From contig JAFTSS010000028.1 in the NCBI GenBank assembly GCA_017467185.1, forward strand, positions 1 to 64,000: a stretch of 64,000 nt of DNA, written 5' to 3'. Positions 55,459 to 64,000 of the stretch are shown here, piece by piece. The notes under the pieces were generated by a model. It was not told where the DNA came from and searched no databases. It was given only the letters and a program-made list of their open reading frames with translations. This DNA comes from Paludibacteraceae bacterium. Lineage in GTDB: Bacteria > Bacteroidota > Bacteroidia > Bacteroidales > Paludibacteraceae. The translations under genes were made by a program, and so were the position numbers. The first letter of the stretch is position 1, and each line of letters starts with the position of its first letter.

Positions 55459-55610
55459 GCATCTCTTTAATAGAGATGCTTATTTTCCTGCCCCAGTTTG
55501 CGCAATATCGTTTTTAACCCTAAAATAGGAGTGAAGCCTCGTGGGCGGGGACTTGCGCACTAAGCGAATTTCTTCACAATATTACGGACTTACAACCGAC
55601 TGCAAAGTTA
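55457..55610 (-). ncRNA. candidate RNA of about 140 nt, convergent to the 137-aa gene
   Basis: Minus-strand TAACTTTGC at 55602-55610, 25 bases from the divergent LPD1-like gene. It ends at AAGCATCTC/GAGATGCTT (55457-55481), followed by a short T run on the minus strand. Contains a GTGGGCGGGGAC/GTGCGC-rich stretch that can fold. No ORF fits. Confidence 0.6.
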
Positions 55611-55634
55611 CAACAATTTTTTTAATTACACAAT

Positions 55635-56579
55635 ATGCAAAACACCAGAAAAAAAATAGTCGATACATCGACTACCATTTCAAAAGCAGGTCGTGCAGAC
55701 CTTTATGCAAGAAGCCATTCTCAAAAAAAACAAAAACATATATCATCTGTTTCCGATTCAAAAGGTGCGAGCGAAATAGACGCTATTGCTATTATAACTA
55801 AATACAACCTCAAAGGCTTCGAGTTTGGCAATTGGATGTCAAATGATGACAGATATGACAACCTCGTAGCTACAGAATCATCCCTTGTAAGATTAGGATG
55901 GATATTTAATTCTCAGAATATCGGTTTTAATCAAATGATTGGAATCGCCTTTGGAGCAAGAGGATATGGGCGTGCCTTGGCGCACTACGAGCCACAATTC
56001 AATATGATTAACCTCACAAAAGAAAAAGGTGCAGGTTGCTTAGCGCATGAATATGGTCACGCTATAGATTATAACTTTGGGCGTTATATCGACCAGCACA
56101 CCAAATATTCATCACTTTCTGGAGGAGTAATGCCAGGGCAAAAACCTTTAATCGACAATGTTGGTTCGACCCTTCGCGCTTTAGTTAATGAAATAGTTGA
56201 TTATCCATTCACACTCGAGCGCGTTAAATGGGAGGGCTACTGGGCAGAACGCACAGAAGTATTCGCTCGTATGTTTGAAGAATATGTTGCCTATCGAATT
56301 AGTACAACATCAAGTCGTAACACATATTTAGCTCGTTCATTTGAAAGTTATCAAAAAAAATCAAAATATCTCACTGCTACCGAGTTCAAACCATTGATAC
56401 CAAAATTCAATGCACTCGTCAAGCTCATGGGAACAATCCTAAACTCAAAAGGTAAAGTTCCTATGCCACTCGTTCCATACCCACTCCCAAAAGCAGCTGC
56501 CAAAACCAAATCTACCCCAACAGCCACACAAGGCACACTATTCTCTCGAAGCTCAAAACCCAAAAAATGCTCTAAATAG
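55635..56579 (+). CDS. LPD1-like metallopeptidase-type domain protein
   Basis: 314 aa. Centre (residues about 110-200) has AHYEPQFNMINLTK and the zinc motif LAHEYGHAIDY, typical of the large polyvalent protein-associated domain 1. Unlike polyvalent proteins it stands alone, with a basic N-terminus and a Lys/Ser-rich tail. Confidence 0.7.
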   Translation: MQNTRKKIVDTSTTISKAGRADLYARSHSQKKQKHISSVSDSKGASEIDAIAIITKYNLKGFEFGNWMSNDDRYDNLVATESSLVRLGWIFNSQNIGFNQMIGIAFGARGYGRALAHYEPQFNMINLTKEKGAGCLAHEYGHAIDYNFGRYIDQHTKYSSLSGGVMPGQKPLIDNVGSTLRALVNEIVDYPFTLERVKWEGYWAERTEVFARMFEEYVAYRISTTSSRNTYLARSFESYQKKSKYLTATEFKPLIPKFNALVKLMGTILNSKGKVPMPLVPYPLPKAAAKTKSTPTATQGTLFSRSSKPKKCSK

Positions 56580-56592
56580 GAGCATTTTTTTG
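56562..56592 (+). terminator. terminator after the LPD1-like gene
   Basis: AAATGCTC/GAGCATTT hairpin with seven Ts; the stop codon is in the loop. Confidence 0.8.
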
Positions 56593-56798
56593 TGCCTGGT
56601 GTGTGGCTGTTTTGGTCGGTGTGGGTTGCTTGAAGGTAGGGAACAGGGAATAGGGAACAAGGAACAGGGAACAGGGAATAGGGAACAAGGAGTAGGGAGT
56701 AGCTGTAATCTGTACTCTGTAATCTGTTATCTGCATCCTGAAAGGTTAAACTTTGTTAAATGTTGTGGCGACCTATTGCGGGATTGGAAAAAATGTTC

Positions 56799-57040
56799 TA
56801 CCTTTGCTCTCGCTAAACAACTGACAAGTTTACTTGTTCCGCGAGAGTCTCGGTAAATGGCTCATTGGTTCTCAATGGGGCTTTTTTATTTTCCCCTCAG
56901 AAGAATACATATATCATATCATACGGCTTCGGCTGTCATTTCCCCAATAAGGCTCTACGGAGGTAACTGTTGGTTGTTTAGCGACTCGGAAATGGCAGCC
57001 GATTTTGTATTCTGCCTATAATGCTAAACAACCAACAGTT
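56799..57040 (+). ncRNA. candidate RNA switch B
   Basis: After TACCTTTGC, segment 1 (56811-56821), segment 2 (56965-56982) and segment 3 (57023-57040). Segments 2 and 3 pair perfectly over 18 bases and segment 3 abuts the ATG at 57041. Stem sequences differ from copy A but pairing is retained. The rest of the 56580-57040 gap holds only repeats. Confidence 0.65.
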
Positions 57041-57268
57041 ATGAAACAAAAAAAATTGACACTTCGCACAGGCAAGGAGGGGGAATTGAATCCTCGCGCT
57101 ATTGCCTATCTATTCCGCTCGCTCGCAGCGCAAGTTTCCCAACAAACAAAGGTGGCAGGTTCTGCCAGTGCTTCGCACATCGAACGTTCGTTGTCGTTCG
57201 TCGTTGACGGCGTGGCGTTCTCGCTCAACATCCAAGACATTCAGCCAGGGGAGGGGCTTGCGGTATGA
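57041..57268 (+). CDS. conserved 75-aa protein (copy B)
   Basis: Nearly identical to the product at 37012, with few changes (QVSQ, QDIQPG). Coupled to the 69-aa gene by ATGA. Confidence 0.65.
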   Translation: MKQKKLTLRTGKEGELNPRAIAYLFRSLAAQVSQQTKVAGSASASHIERSLSFVVDGVAFSLNIQDIQPGEGLAV

Positions 57269-57474
57269 AAAAGAGATTGTTGGATTATGAAATTGATATG
57301 GAAACTCGTTTTTTGGGCAACGACCTCAATCGACCTTATTTTTCGTTGGATATTAATGACGAGTATTTTGAGTTTAATTCGATAGAAGAGTTGCAAGAGT
57401 TCCGCACGCGCGTGGTGTCGCTCCTCGATAGTGCCATCAAGCTGTATGGCGACGTGATGACGCTGAAGAAGTAG
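57265..57474 (+). CDS. conserved 69-aa protein (copy B)
   Basis: C-terminal half identical to the product at 37932; the N-terminal half differs moderately. Starts directly after the 75-aa gene. Confidence 0.65.
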   Translation: MKKRLLDYEIDMETRFLGNDLNRPYFSLDINDEYFEFNSIEELQEFRTRVVSLLDSAIKLYGDVMTLKK

Positions 57475-57577
57475 TGTAGTGATTATTGATAATAGATAAT
57501 GCGCCCATCGTGGCGCATTATTTGTATGTATGGAAAATAAAGTGTGGCAAAATATTGTGTATTTTGAAAAAATATGT

Positions 57578-57586
57578 TATCTTTGC
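57578..57586 (+). promoter_or_regulatory. -7 box TATCTTTGC of TA cassette 3
   Basis: Lies behind the same GCGCCCATCGTGGCGC palindrome as cassette 2; the leader carries AGGAGGTGG. Confidence 0.7.
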
Positions 57587-57620
57587 AGTCGAAAACAATG
57601 TTAAAAGTAGGAGGTGGACT

Positions 57621-57740
57621 ATGGCAACTAAGAAAACAACACTTAAAAAATCAAAAAGGCTTTCTAAGATAGGGGAATATATAAAAAGAGGAGTTTTTCC
57701 TGAAGTTATTCACGTCAATATGAGAGCTGTTCTCAAGTAA
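57621..57740 (+). CDS. short antitoxin-like protein
   Basis: 39 aa, very basic, begins MATKKTTLKK after a strong Shine-Dalgarno. It precedes the PIN toxin by three bases, the position of an antitoxin, but is shorter than typical VapB. Confidence 0.55.
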   Translation: MATKKTTLKKSKRLSKIGEYIKRGVFPEVIHVNMRAVLK

Positions 57741-57743
57741 GAT

Positions 57744-58157
57744 ATGAGATATTATTTAGATACTAATATTATCTATTTTTTGTTATTTAATCCCCAAGAA
57801 ATTTCGAGTGACATACTTGACGTTCTTGGGGATTATGAGACTATAACCTATACTTCGTCTGAATGTATAAAAGAGTTTTTGCATTTGTTCGAGACAGATA
57901 ATTTATCTACAAAGAAGATAAAGGCAAATAATGTAATTGATGTAATTAAGGACGATTTGGGTATTACGATAGTGCCTTTTACAGAAAAACATCTTAGAAA
58001 ATTGGCTGAATTGCCATACTATGAAAAACATAAAGATCCAAATGATAGAATAATAATTGCACAGGCAATATCTGATAAGATTCCTATCATTAGTTCGGAT
58101 AATAAATTTCATAATTATGTTCAAGATGGCTTGAAGTTTATGTATAACAAACGATAA
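57744..58157 (+). CDS. VapC-like PIN-domain toxin
   Basis: 137 aa PIN nuclease: YYLDTNIIYFLL (Asp6), a Glu near residue 43, DPNDRIIIAQA near residue 97 and SSDNKFH near residue 117, forming the acidic metal site. Cuts RNA in known members. Confidence 0.85.
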   Translation: MRYYLDTNIIYFLLFNPQEISSDILDVLGDYETITYTSSECIKEFLHLFETDNLSTKKIKANNVIDVIKDDLGITIVPFTEKHLRKLAELPYYEKHKDPNDRIIIAQAISDKIPIISSDNKFHNYVQDGLKFMYNKR

Positions 58158-58158
58158 C

Positions 58159-58243
58159 TCTCCCCCTCCGCACCTCTTTCAGATGGATGTGCGGAGTTTT
58201 TTTTTGTGTGCCTCGACATTTGGTTGTCGGGGCGTTTTTTTGT
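58159..58243 (+). terminator. double terminator of module B
   Basis: CTCCGCACC/ATGTGCGGAG plus T9, then TCGACATTTGGTTGTCGGGG plus T7, as in module A. Confidence 0.85.
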
Positions 58244-58274
58244 GTCAATTGTTAATGAAATGTTAAAAAATAAG

Positions 58275-58405
58275 CCCTTTTTACGGTTTGTAACCGAAAT
58301 GAAAATTTTGTGTCAAAGGTTGTAACCGATGTAAAGTTGCTGAAAATTAGTAAAATATAGTGTTTTTGGTTACAGAGTTACAAGGTTACAAAATTTTTGT
58401 AACTT
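58275..58405. repeat. second GGTTACAA-type repeat group
   Basis: GGTTTGTAACC, GGTTGTAACC, GGTTACAGAGTTACAAGGTTACAA and TTGTAAC words between module B and the integrase gene. Similar to 39294-39389; may be integrase-arm, replication or regulator sites. Confidence 0.65.
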
Positions 58406-58450
58406 TTACACGTTCATCTTGCGGAAGATATAAAAAAGCGAATTCAAGGA

Positions 58451-59599
58451 TTAAAACTTGAGTCCGCTTTTTCTTATTCTATCCACCAATTGCGGGTCGG
58501 CATGGTTGGCGTACCTGGTTGTCATCGACAAGTCGTGGTGGTCGGCATGTTGCATCACCGTTAGTGGATCAACTCCAGATTTCAGAAGATTATTGATACC
58601 AGTATCGCGAAGTGAGTAGAGTTGCATCTCTTTGGGTAGTTTCAGAGCTTTGCGCATTTTGTCCCAATCCTTTCGGAAACGAGCTTCACCGATAGGTTTT
58701 GTGCCAGGCGTATAGTTGAGACCAAAAAGATAGGTATCAGGTTTGTAGCGCGACAACTTGAGCGACCCGAAATAATCCTCAACCTCTGGCGAAATAGCAG
58801 CAAATCTGTCGTGATGGTTTTTGGCGATAGTGTTTGGAACATGAATGTAGTGCTCATCAAGGTAAAGATGTTTCACCTGGAGACAACATATTTCTTTTGG
58901 GCGTATCAGCGAAGCAAACACCAGGCGCATAACAATACCAAACGCAGGATTATTCTCCTGGCACCACGCGTCAATCCTCTCTCGATACGCAGGAGGTATC
59001 AAAATTCGTCTCTTCTCCTCCTCGCGTTTTGTCTTGATATGCTCAAATGGATTCTCTTTGCAATAACATTTCTCTACTGCCCACGAAAACAAAGCTCGTC
59101 CCATTTTCAGTTGATTATTGTAGGTTCGTGCCGAAGTTTTCTTCTTTGCGTACACATGATCGAGATATTTCACCGCAAGCACCTTGTTGAATAGCGAACA
59201 ATAGATATTTGGCACCTCTTTATTTGCCCATTCGTTAATCATAGTGCAGCACGACGTATAACAGCGCATTGTCGCAGGACGCAGCTCACGACTTTTCTCT
59301 GCTATATACAGTTCAATAACTTTTGATAGGGGAGTGTAGTATCGGGAATTATCCGACTCAAAGAACGGTGACCAACCACCAGCAAGTTTAGAGTTGATAA
59401 TCAAAATATGACGATTTATCTCCTCTTTGAAGTCGCGTAAACTATCGAAACGCTTACGTATATGATTGACGCGTATTTTTATACGTTTGAGTTCTTTTTG
59501 CTGAGGATGAGTTGCATAATACTCAATGTACCAATCAGATTTGGCACATCGCTTTAATTGTGCAGGCTTGTAAGTTGGGGAAATTTTGCGTTTTGCCAT
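58451..59599 (-). CDS. int: tyrosine integrase
   Basis: 382 aa. Core-binding domain, then the catalytic domain with SLIRPKEICCLQ (Arg), YSLRDTGINNLLKSG (the box II HxxR is LRD here) and ADHHDLSMTTRYANH with the nucleophilic Tyr. This variant is common in Bacteroidetes phage-type integrases. Located next to attR and reading inward. Confidence 0.92.
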   Translation of the reverse strand: MAKRKISPTYKPAQLKRCAKSDWYIEYYATHPQQKELKRIKIRVNHIRKRFDSLRDFKEEINRHILIINSKLAGGWSPFFESDNSRYYTPLSKVIELYIAEKSRELRPATMRCYTSCCTMINEWANKEVPNIYCSLFNKVLAVKYLDHVYAKKKTSARTYNNQLKMGRALFSWAVEKCYCKENPFEHIKTKREEEKRRILIPPAYRERIDAWCQENNPAFGIVMRLVFASLIRPKEICCLQVKHLYLDEHYIHVPNTIAKNHHDRFAAISPEVEDYFGSLKLSRYKPDTYLFGLNYTPGTKPIGEARFRKDWDKMRKALKLPKEMQLYSLRDTGINNLLKSGVDPLTVMQHADHHDLSMTTRYANHADPQLVDRIRKSGLKF

Positions 59600-59638
59600 T
59601 TTTTTTTAAGAGAACCTTAAAAGGTCCCCTCAAAAAAA

Positions 59639-59656
59639 TGTCTCAAATTTGTCGCA
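59639..59656. repeat. right copy of the 18-bp att arm repeat
   Basis: Exact match to 31388-31405, 52 bases from the attR core. Confidence 0.65.
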
Positions 59657-59667
59657 TTACTATTTTG

Positions 59668-59706
59668 AAAATAGGTCAATTACTATGTTAAGTAACTGAC
59701 CTATTG
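59668..59706 (-). terminator. element-borne terminator for the initiator tRNA
   Basis: AATAGGTCAGTTACT/AGTAATTGACCTATT hairpin plus Ts on the minus strand, a near copy of the displaced host terminator at 31231-31286. Confidence 0.7.
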
Positions 59707-59707
59707 C

Positions 59708-59786
<79 letters not shown>

Positions 59787-59799
59787 ATGTTTTACATAT

Positions 59800-59808
59800 G
59801 CAAAGGTA
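59800..59808 (-). promoter_or_regulatory. -7 box TACCTTTGC of the tRNA gene
   Basis: A minus-strand consensus box 13 bases upstream of the tRNA 5' end. Confidence 0.7.
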
Positions 59809-59937
59809 CAACTTTTTTTGAAAATAGCAAAATTTTAGGTGGATATTTTTATGTAAATTTTATTTTTAGCTGATTTTCAGTATGTTATGAAATGGTAATC
59901 TTGTGTGTTTTATGTTGTAAAGCATGATTTTTAATAA

Positions 59938-59968
59938 AAAAGAGACGCAAATTGTTGCGTCTCTTGTA
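59938..59968. terminator. palindromic terminator after pfkA
   Basis: AGAGACGCAA/TTGCGTCTCT hairpin with A- and T-rich flanks, host repeat family. Bases 59810-59937 show nothing else. Confidence 0.65.
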
Positions 59969-59989
59969 TGAAAAATTCGAGTTTTAGCA

Positions 59990-60967
59990 TTAAATTGATA
60001 AAATTTGTAGTACATTTACTTTCTCGAGGTTTACTTGTTTGTCGTCTTTTATGGCTTTTGAGAAAGGTACGTGTACGATTTCGTCGTTGACTACGCCTAT
60101 CATGATAGAGCGTTGTTCGTCGAGTAGTGCTTCGATGGCAGCTACGCCCATACGTGATGCGAGTATGCGGTCGTAGGCAGTTGGCGAGCCGCCTCGTTGA
60201 AGGTGTCCGAGTATTGATACGCGGATGTCGTAATCGGGGTATTGTTGGTGGATGCGATCGGCCATAGCTTGTGCGCCACCTCCGCCTTCGGCTACTATTA
60301 CGATACTGCTGTTTTTAGATTTGCGGAAGCCATTACTTATCAATTCGTCGAGTTGGGCTACTGAGGTCTCTTTTTCTGGGATAATAGCTGCTTCGGAGCC
60401 AGATGCAATTGCAGAGTTGAGAGCGAGGAAACCTGCGTCACGGCCCATAACTTCGACGAAGAAAAGTCGTTCGTGTGAGGTGGCTGTGTCGCGTATTTTG
60501 TCGATGCACTCCATGATAGTGTTAAGTGCAGTGTCGTATCCAACGGTTGAGTCGGTGCCCCATAGGTCGTTGTCGATGGTGCCAGGGATGCCTATGATAG
60601 GCATGTTAAACTCTTGCGCAAAGGCACGGGCACCAGTGAATGTGCCATCGCCACCGATTACGACGAGAGCATCGATGCCTTCTCGTTGGATGGTTTCGTA
60701 GGCTAAAGCGCGACCTTCTTTGGTCTTAAATTCAGAGCAGCGAGCTGATTTTAAAATTGTGCCACCTTGTTGGATGATGTTGCTGACATCTTGTGTTTGG
60801 AATTCTTTTATTTCGCCTGTAATTAGACCTTTGTAGCCGCGATATATGGCTTTGACTTTTATTCCGTTGTATATGGCTGCGCGTGTTACGGCACGTACAG
60901 CGGCGTTCATTCCTGGCGCGTCACCTCCTGAGGTGAGGACACCTATGCATTTTAGTTCGTATTGCAT
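59990..60967 (-). CDS. pfkA: ATP-dependent 6-phosphofructokinase
   Basis: Phosphorylates fructose-6-phosphate. [13 protein letters not shown] near residue 9, GGDGTFTGA near residue 103, GIPGTIDND near 125 and GHLQRGGSP near 253 are all present. 325 aa. Confidence 0.95.
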   Translation of the reverse strand: MQYELKCIGVLTSGGDAPGMNAAVRAVTRAAIYNGIKVKAIYRGYKGLITGEIKEFQTQDVSNIIQQGGTILKSARCSEFKTKEGRALAYETIQREGIDALVVIGGDGTFTGARAFAQEFNMPIIGIPGTIDNDLWGTDSTVGYDTALNTIMECIDKIRDTATSHERLFFVEVMGRDAGFLALNSAIASGSEAAIIPEKETSVAQLDELISNGFRKSKNSSIVIVAEGGGGAQAMADRIHQQYPDYDIRVSILGHLQRGGSPTAYDRILASRMGVAAIEALLDEQRSIMIGVVNDEIVHVPFSKAIKDDKQVNLEKVNVLQILSI

Positions 60968-60986
60968 GGAGTATAGTGTTGAGAGT

Positions 60987-61901
60987 TTAGAGTATAGAGT
61001 TGATTTTTTGTTTTATTGTTTCCATGAGCCATTTGGGTGTGCTAGTGGCTCCACAAATGCCTATTGATTCAATGTTTTTGAGCCAATCGGGGTTTAATTC
61101 GTCAGCAGAAGAGACTAAATAGGTGCGTGGATTTACGCTTAAACATTCGTTGAATAGCACTTTCCCGTTACTGCTTTTGGCTCCTGCAACAAATAGAATT
61201 ACATCGAATTGTGTTGCGAACTTTTTGATGTCGGGTATTCTGTTTGCTACGTTGCGACATATAGTATCGTGATATTCAAAATGTATGCCACTATTGAGTT
61301 GAGAGTTGAGAGTTGAGGATTGAGTGTTTGGGGTCAAGTCTGTTGGTTTGTTTGAGATTCTTGTTTTTATTGTGTTGACTAGGTTATTGAATCCTTCGAC
61401 TGATTTGGTGGTTTGTGAAAATAGGATTATTGGGCGAGAGAAATCAATCTTGCTTAAATCGTTTTCGTTCTCAATAACAATGGCTTTGCCTTCGGTTTGG
61501 CCTTCGAGTCCGATGACTTCGGCGTGGCCTATTTTGCCATAAATTACGATTTGTGCGTCGGGATGAGTGGTGTATGCTTGTTTGATTTTTTGTTGTAGTT
61601 TTAGTACTACGGGGCATGTGGCGTCTATGATTTTAATGCCATTTTGGCGTGCGATTTCGTATGTGTGAGGTGGCTCGCCATGGGCACGGAGTAATACGTG
61701 TGCGTTTTGTAGTGAGGCTAGTTGTGTGTGATCGATGGTTATTAGTCCTAGGCGGGTTAGTCGTTCTACTTCTTGGCCGTTGTGGACGATATCGCCTAGG
61801 CAGTATAGGGGTTGTTCTTTTTCGAGTTCGGATTCGGCTGTTGATGTAGCACGCATTACGCCGAAGCAAAATCCTGAATTTTTATCTATTTCTATTTTCA
61901 T
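60987..61901 (-). CDS. ispH: 4-hydroxy-3-methylbut-2-enyl diphosphate reductase
   Basis: Last step of the MEP isoprenoid pathway, an iron-sulfur enzyme. GFCFGV near residue 10, ATCPVV near 94 and the [11 protein letters not shown] segment near 212 carry the three cluster cysteines; AHGEPPH is near 74. Residues about 192-204 (a Ser/Thr/Asn/Gln run) are encoded by the CAACTCT host repeat, an insertion in a surface loop. Confidence 0.93.
   Translation of the reverse strand: MKIEIDKNSGFCFGVMRATSTAESELEKEQPLYCLGDIVHNGQEVERLTRLGLITIDHTQLASLQNAHVLLRAHGEPPHTYEIARQNGIKIIDATCPVVLKLQQKIKQAYTTHPDAQIVIYGKIGHAEVIGLEGQTEGKAIVIENENDLSKIDFSRPIILFSQTTKSVEGFNNLVNTIKTRISNKPTDLTPNTQSSTLNSQLNSGIHFEYHDTICRNVANRIPDIKKFATQFDVILFVAGAKSSNGKVLFNECLSVNPRTYLVSSADELNPDWLKNIESIGICGATSTPKWLMETIKQKINSIL
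61290..61328. repeat. GAGTTGA repeat inside ispH
   Basis: Five 7-bp units of the intergenic CAACTTT/CAACTCT family, read in frame within ispH. Confidence 0.85.
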
Positions 61902-61932
61902 TTGTTAGATTTTAGATATTAAACACTAGATA

Positions 61933-64000
61933 TTAGAAATCGAGGCCTACACGCCATTTAACTCCAAAGTTTTGTGCGTCGGGGCTTGTGCTATTGCGAT
62001 GTGTAAGACGCCAAACAAAAGCAATGTCACCGATTTTCAATATATTTGAGAATCCAAATCCAAGTTCGATATATGGCATTTTGTTCCAACCTTGATTGAC
62101 GTTATAAAGATTTGCAGGTAGTGCCAATATGTTGCCTTTTTGGTATTTAGGACTTAGGTATCCATAGCCAATATTGAAAATAATGTCTTCGCGTATGCCC
62201 AATTTCTTAACGTATGGAATGTAGCCAAATATGTAGCCACGTGTTTGGTAACGAATATTGAGGGCTGTATAGAAATCACTCATCAATTCCATTGAACCGA
62301 GTAGCATGAAATCAGTGTCGTGGCGGTAAGAAGTGCGAGACGAGCGTGCCATTATGAGGGCTGGAAATGGAGCATTACCTACTACAGCATTAGCTTGGAA
62401 AGCCCAATGTATTTTGCCAAATCCGAGTGCTGTATGTTGTTGCGCATAGATTCCAAATTTGCCGAACATCGCATGGTATGGTTCATTCTGTTGTGAACCG
62501 GGTATTTTTATGTAACCACCTTCGGCTGTAAGGTGAACAACAGGATATTTGCTGGCAAGATATATGCGGTGGAAGAAATAGTCGAGCGAGCTTTGTTGCC
62601 ATGAGAGGCGAAAGTCGGTGCGCAATCCAATTTGGCTGTAATATGGTACTTCTGCCCCTTTGTGGATTAGCGGAATAAATCTATTGCCATAATAATTTTG
62701 TGCAAAGGCATTGATTCTGAATTTAAAACCAGGTTGTTCATACTGGTATTGTGTACCTATTCTGCCACGCATCAATACCGACACAGGTCGATGTATCATA
62801 ACCCATGAGTTTACAAGATTTTCAATGTCGTGTACACGACTTTCGGCATAAATATCTGTATCATCGTAGCCAATACGTTCTGTTTTGTGGTCGTAGGTGA
62901 ATGATAAAATATTTCGTTTAGTAGGTCCAAATCTCCATTGGATATTACCTCCATACGAGTGTAACCCAGTGTTGCGAATTGAATCATGAGGGTATTGGTC
63001 TTTGAAACCATAGCCATAATAACCACCAAATGTAAAATATTTAGCAAATGATTCGCCTGAACGTAGAGTTAGTCGTGGTGCAGCTCCTTCTAATTGGTTG
63101 AAGTGAAAAAGATTGAGTACCGGTCCAATATCAATTTTCCATGCATGTAGATATTGATTTAGAATAATATCTACAGCCCATGCTGAAAGTTTTTGTATTC
63201 GAGTTTGATTGAGAGAATCAATTTTATTCCATGTGGCTTCAAGTTTATCATCTGTGGGTATTTCTATCTCTTTTTCTTCAGGTCTGATACTCAATGTGTC
63301 GGTCGTTGATGTGGTGTTTTCATACGATCGTTCTTCGCTGAGTACAGCTCCGAAATATTGCATATCTTTGTTCGGGTAAAGATTAACATTTAGACCGATG
63401 CCTTGTTTTTCTTTGTTTGGAAAAATGCTATTGCCAAAAGGTTCTGTTGTAAAACCATAATTTAGGCTATTTAAAAAATTCACTGATGTGTGAGTTGGTA
63501 TAGAGATATCGGTTTTTGTTATGGCGTATGTTATTGAGTCAATCCACATGTCACCTTTGAACAGTAAACCTTGATTATATTTTGGTGAAAATTTGATTTG
63601 ATAGTTTTTTCGTCCATTTATTAAAGTGCTATCGGCTAAATACAGATTGTAATATAGTTTAGCATTTGGAGCTACGGGGCTCATAAAGTTGTGCCCTAAT
63701 ATTGTTGAGTATGGTTTGTATGGGTTTATGTCGGGAGTATATGCAGCAATTATTTGTTGCCAATGCTCAGGCGGAAATATATTTAAGGCATTTTGTTTTG
63801 AGTTGAGTAGGGTAGAGCTATTACTATCAGGAGTCAATTGTAAGTTATAAACAGATTGATTGATATAAACAGGCAGTGAAAATGTAGTGTCGGTTTGTTC
63901 TATAGCTCCGCTCATTAAATCTTTAAATAATTTGCGTTGTAGTGCTTTTTGCCTAATATTTGTGAGATTGATTGCTGTTACATCATTCATAGTAGTTGAT
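61933..64000 (-). CDS. DUF5686-like outer-membrane protein, 5' end cut by the window
   Basis: At least 685 aa. The visible part has the beta-rich mid region and C-terminal barrel of DUF5686/carboxypeptidase-regulatory-like proteins of Bacteroidetes, ending in VGLDF. ATG63990 is possible but the frame is still open at base 64000, and the usual N-terminal signal and CarboxypepD_reg-like domain are missing, so the gene almost surely starts outside the window. Confidence 0.75.
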   Translation of the reverse strand, partial: STTMNDVTAINLTNIRQKALQRKLFKDLMSGAIEQTDTTFSLPVYINQSVYNLQLTPDSNSSTLLNSKQNALNIFPPEHWQQIIAAYTPDINPYKPYSTILGHNFMSPVAPNAKLYYNLYLADSTLINGRKNYQIKFSPKYNQGLLFKGDMWIDSITYAITKTDISIPTHTSVNFLNSLNYGFTTEPFGNSIFPNKEKQGIGLNVNLYPNKDMQYFGAVLSEERSYENTTSTTDTLSIRPEEKEIEIPTDDKLEATWNKIDSLNQTRIQKLSAWAVDIILNQYLHAWKIDIGPVLNLFHFNQLEGAAPRLTLRSGESFAKYFTFGGYYGYGFKDQYPHDSIRNTGLHSYGGNIQWRFGPTKRNILSFTYDHKTERIGYDDTDIYAESRVHDIENLVNSWVMIHRPVSVLMRGRIGTQYQYEQPGFKFRINAFAQNYYGNRFIPLIHKGAEVPYYSQIGLRTDFRLSWQQSSLDYFFHRIYLASKYPVVHLTAEGGYIKIPGSQQNEPYHAMFGKFGIYAQQHTALGFGKIHWAFQANAVVGNAPFPALIMARSSRTSYRHDTDFMLLGSMELMSDFYTALNIRYQTRGYIFGYIPYVKKLGIREDIIFNIGYGYLSPKYQKGNILALPANLYNVNQGWNKMPYIELGFGFSNILKIGDIAFVWRLTHRNSTSPDAQNFGVKWRVGLDF

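Larger units (their letters stand above)
56590..58243 (+). repeat. duplicated accessory module, copy B
   Basis: Related to 36486-39152 in the same orientation. It begins with TGTGCCTGGTGTG, then GGGAACAGGGAATA repeats, the conserved leader, 75-aa and 69-aa genes, TA cassette and double terminator. Confidence 0.85.

Overview
The window is a chromosomal segment of a Bacteroidales-type bacterium carrying a 28.4-kb integrated element. Host assignment rests on repeated Bacteroidetes sigma-ABfr -7 boxes (TAnnTTTG, mostly TACCTTTGC or TAACTTTGC), on Bacteroidetes gene sets (gldH, PASTA protein-rluD-ddl, uppS-bamA-skp-skp-skp-murI, ricT next to holB, an oversized eukaryote-like ileS, a DUF5686-type barrel) and on AT-rich, weakly Shine-Dalgarno-dependent genes. 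I cannot name the genus.

Left chromosome (1-31290): housekeeping genes for glycolysis (fba), translation (ileS, rpmH, trmB, miaB, rluD), DNA replication (holB, an epsilon-like exonuclease), peptidoglycan and isoprenoid supply (ddl, polyprenyl synthase, uppS, murI) and outer-membrane biogenesis (AsmA-like, bamA, three Skp-like chaperones). Intergenic spaces are filled with short tandem arrays: a 9-bp unit CTATAGnnn, 7-bp units like CAACTTT and GAATAGG, and the palindrome GAGACGCAAT..ATTGCGTCTC. The same families have entered coding sequence in asmA-like and ispH.

Element (31291-59742): inserted in the 3' end of an initiator tRNA gene, with 35-bp attL/attR, 18-bp direct arm repeats and a tyrosine integrase at the right end. 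Order: two divergent Xre-like repressors and an operator-bearing early promoter; three small genes; a Toprim/SF3 primase-helicase; three toxin-antitoxin cassettes on duplicated scaffolds; iteron arrays; a late module with a small A32/FtsK-HerA-like packaging ATPase, a candidate capsid protein and about ten small single-membrane-span proteins; three consecutive fibre/spike genes; M23 endopeptidase and unimolecular-spanin-like lipoprotein; metalloprotease and polyvalent-protein domains. I find no terminase, portal or tape-measure gene, so a tailless, internal-membrane phage (double-jelly-roll type) is the best reading; the capsid fold itself is an inference.

Two features stand out. First, the last fibre gene carries a diversity-generating retroelement variable repeat: 78 bp matching a template repeat 716 bp downstream, with 9 mismatches, all at template adenines. 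The VR hairpin and an Avd-like gene are present but no reverse transcriptase is in the window. Second, three roughly 137-aa toxin-like genes (PBECR-like, LPD3-like, unassigned) are each followed by a convergent non-coding transcription unit of about 65, 140 or 430 nt, with a TAACTTTGC promoter and a terminator at the protein gene's stop codon. Duplicated 5' leaders with covarying 18-bp stems touching a start codon add a third candidate RNA device.

Right chromosome (59743-64000): the rest of the initiator tRNA, pfkA, ispH and a 5'-truncated DUF5686-like outer-membrane protein.
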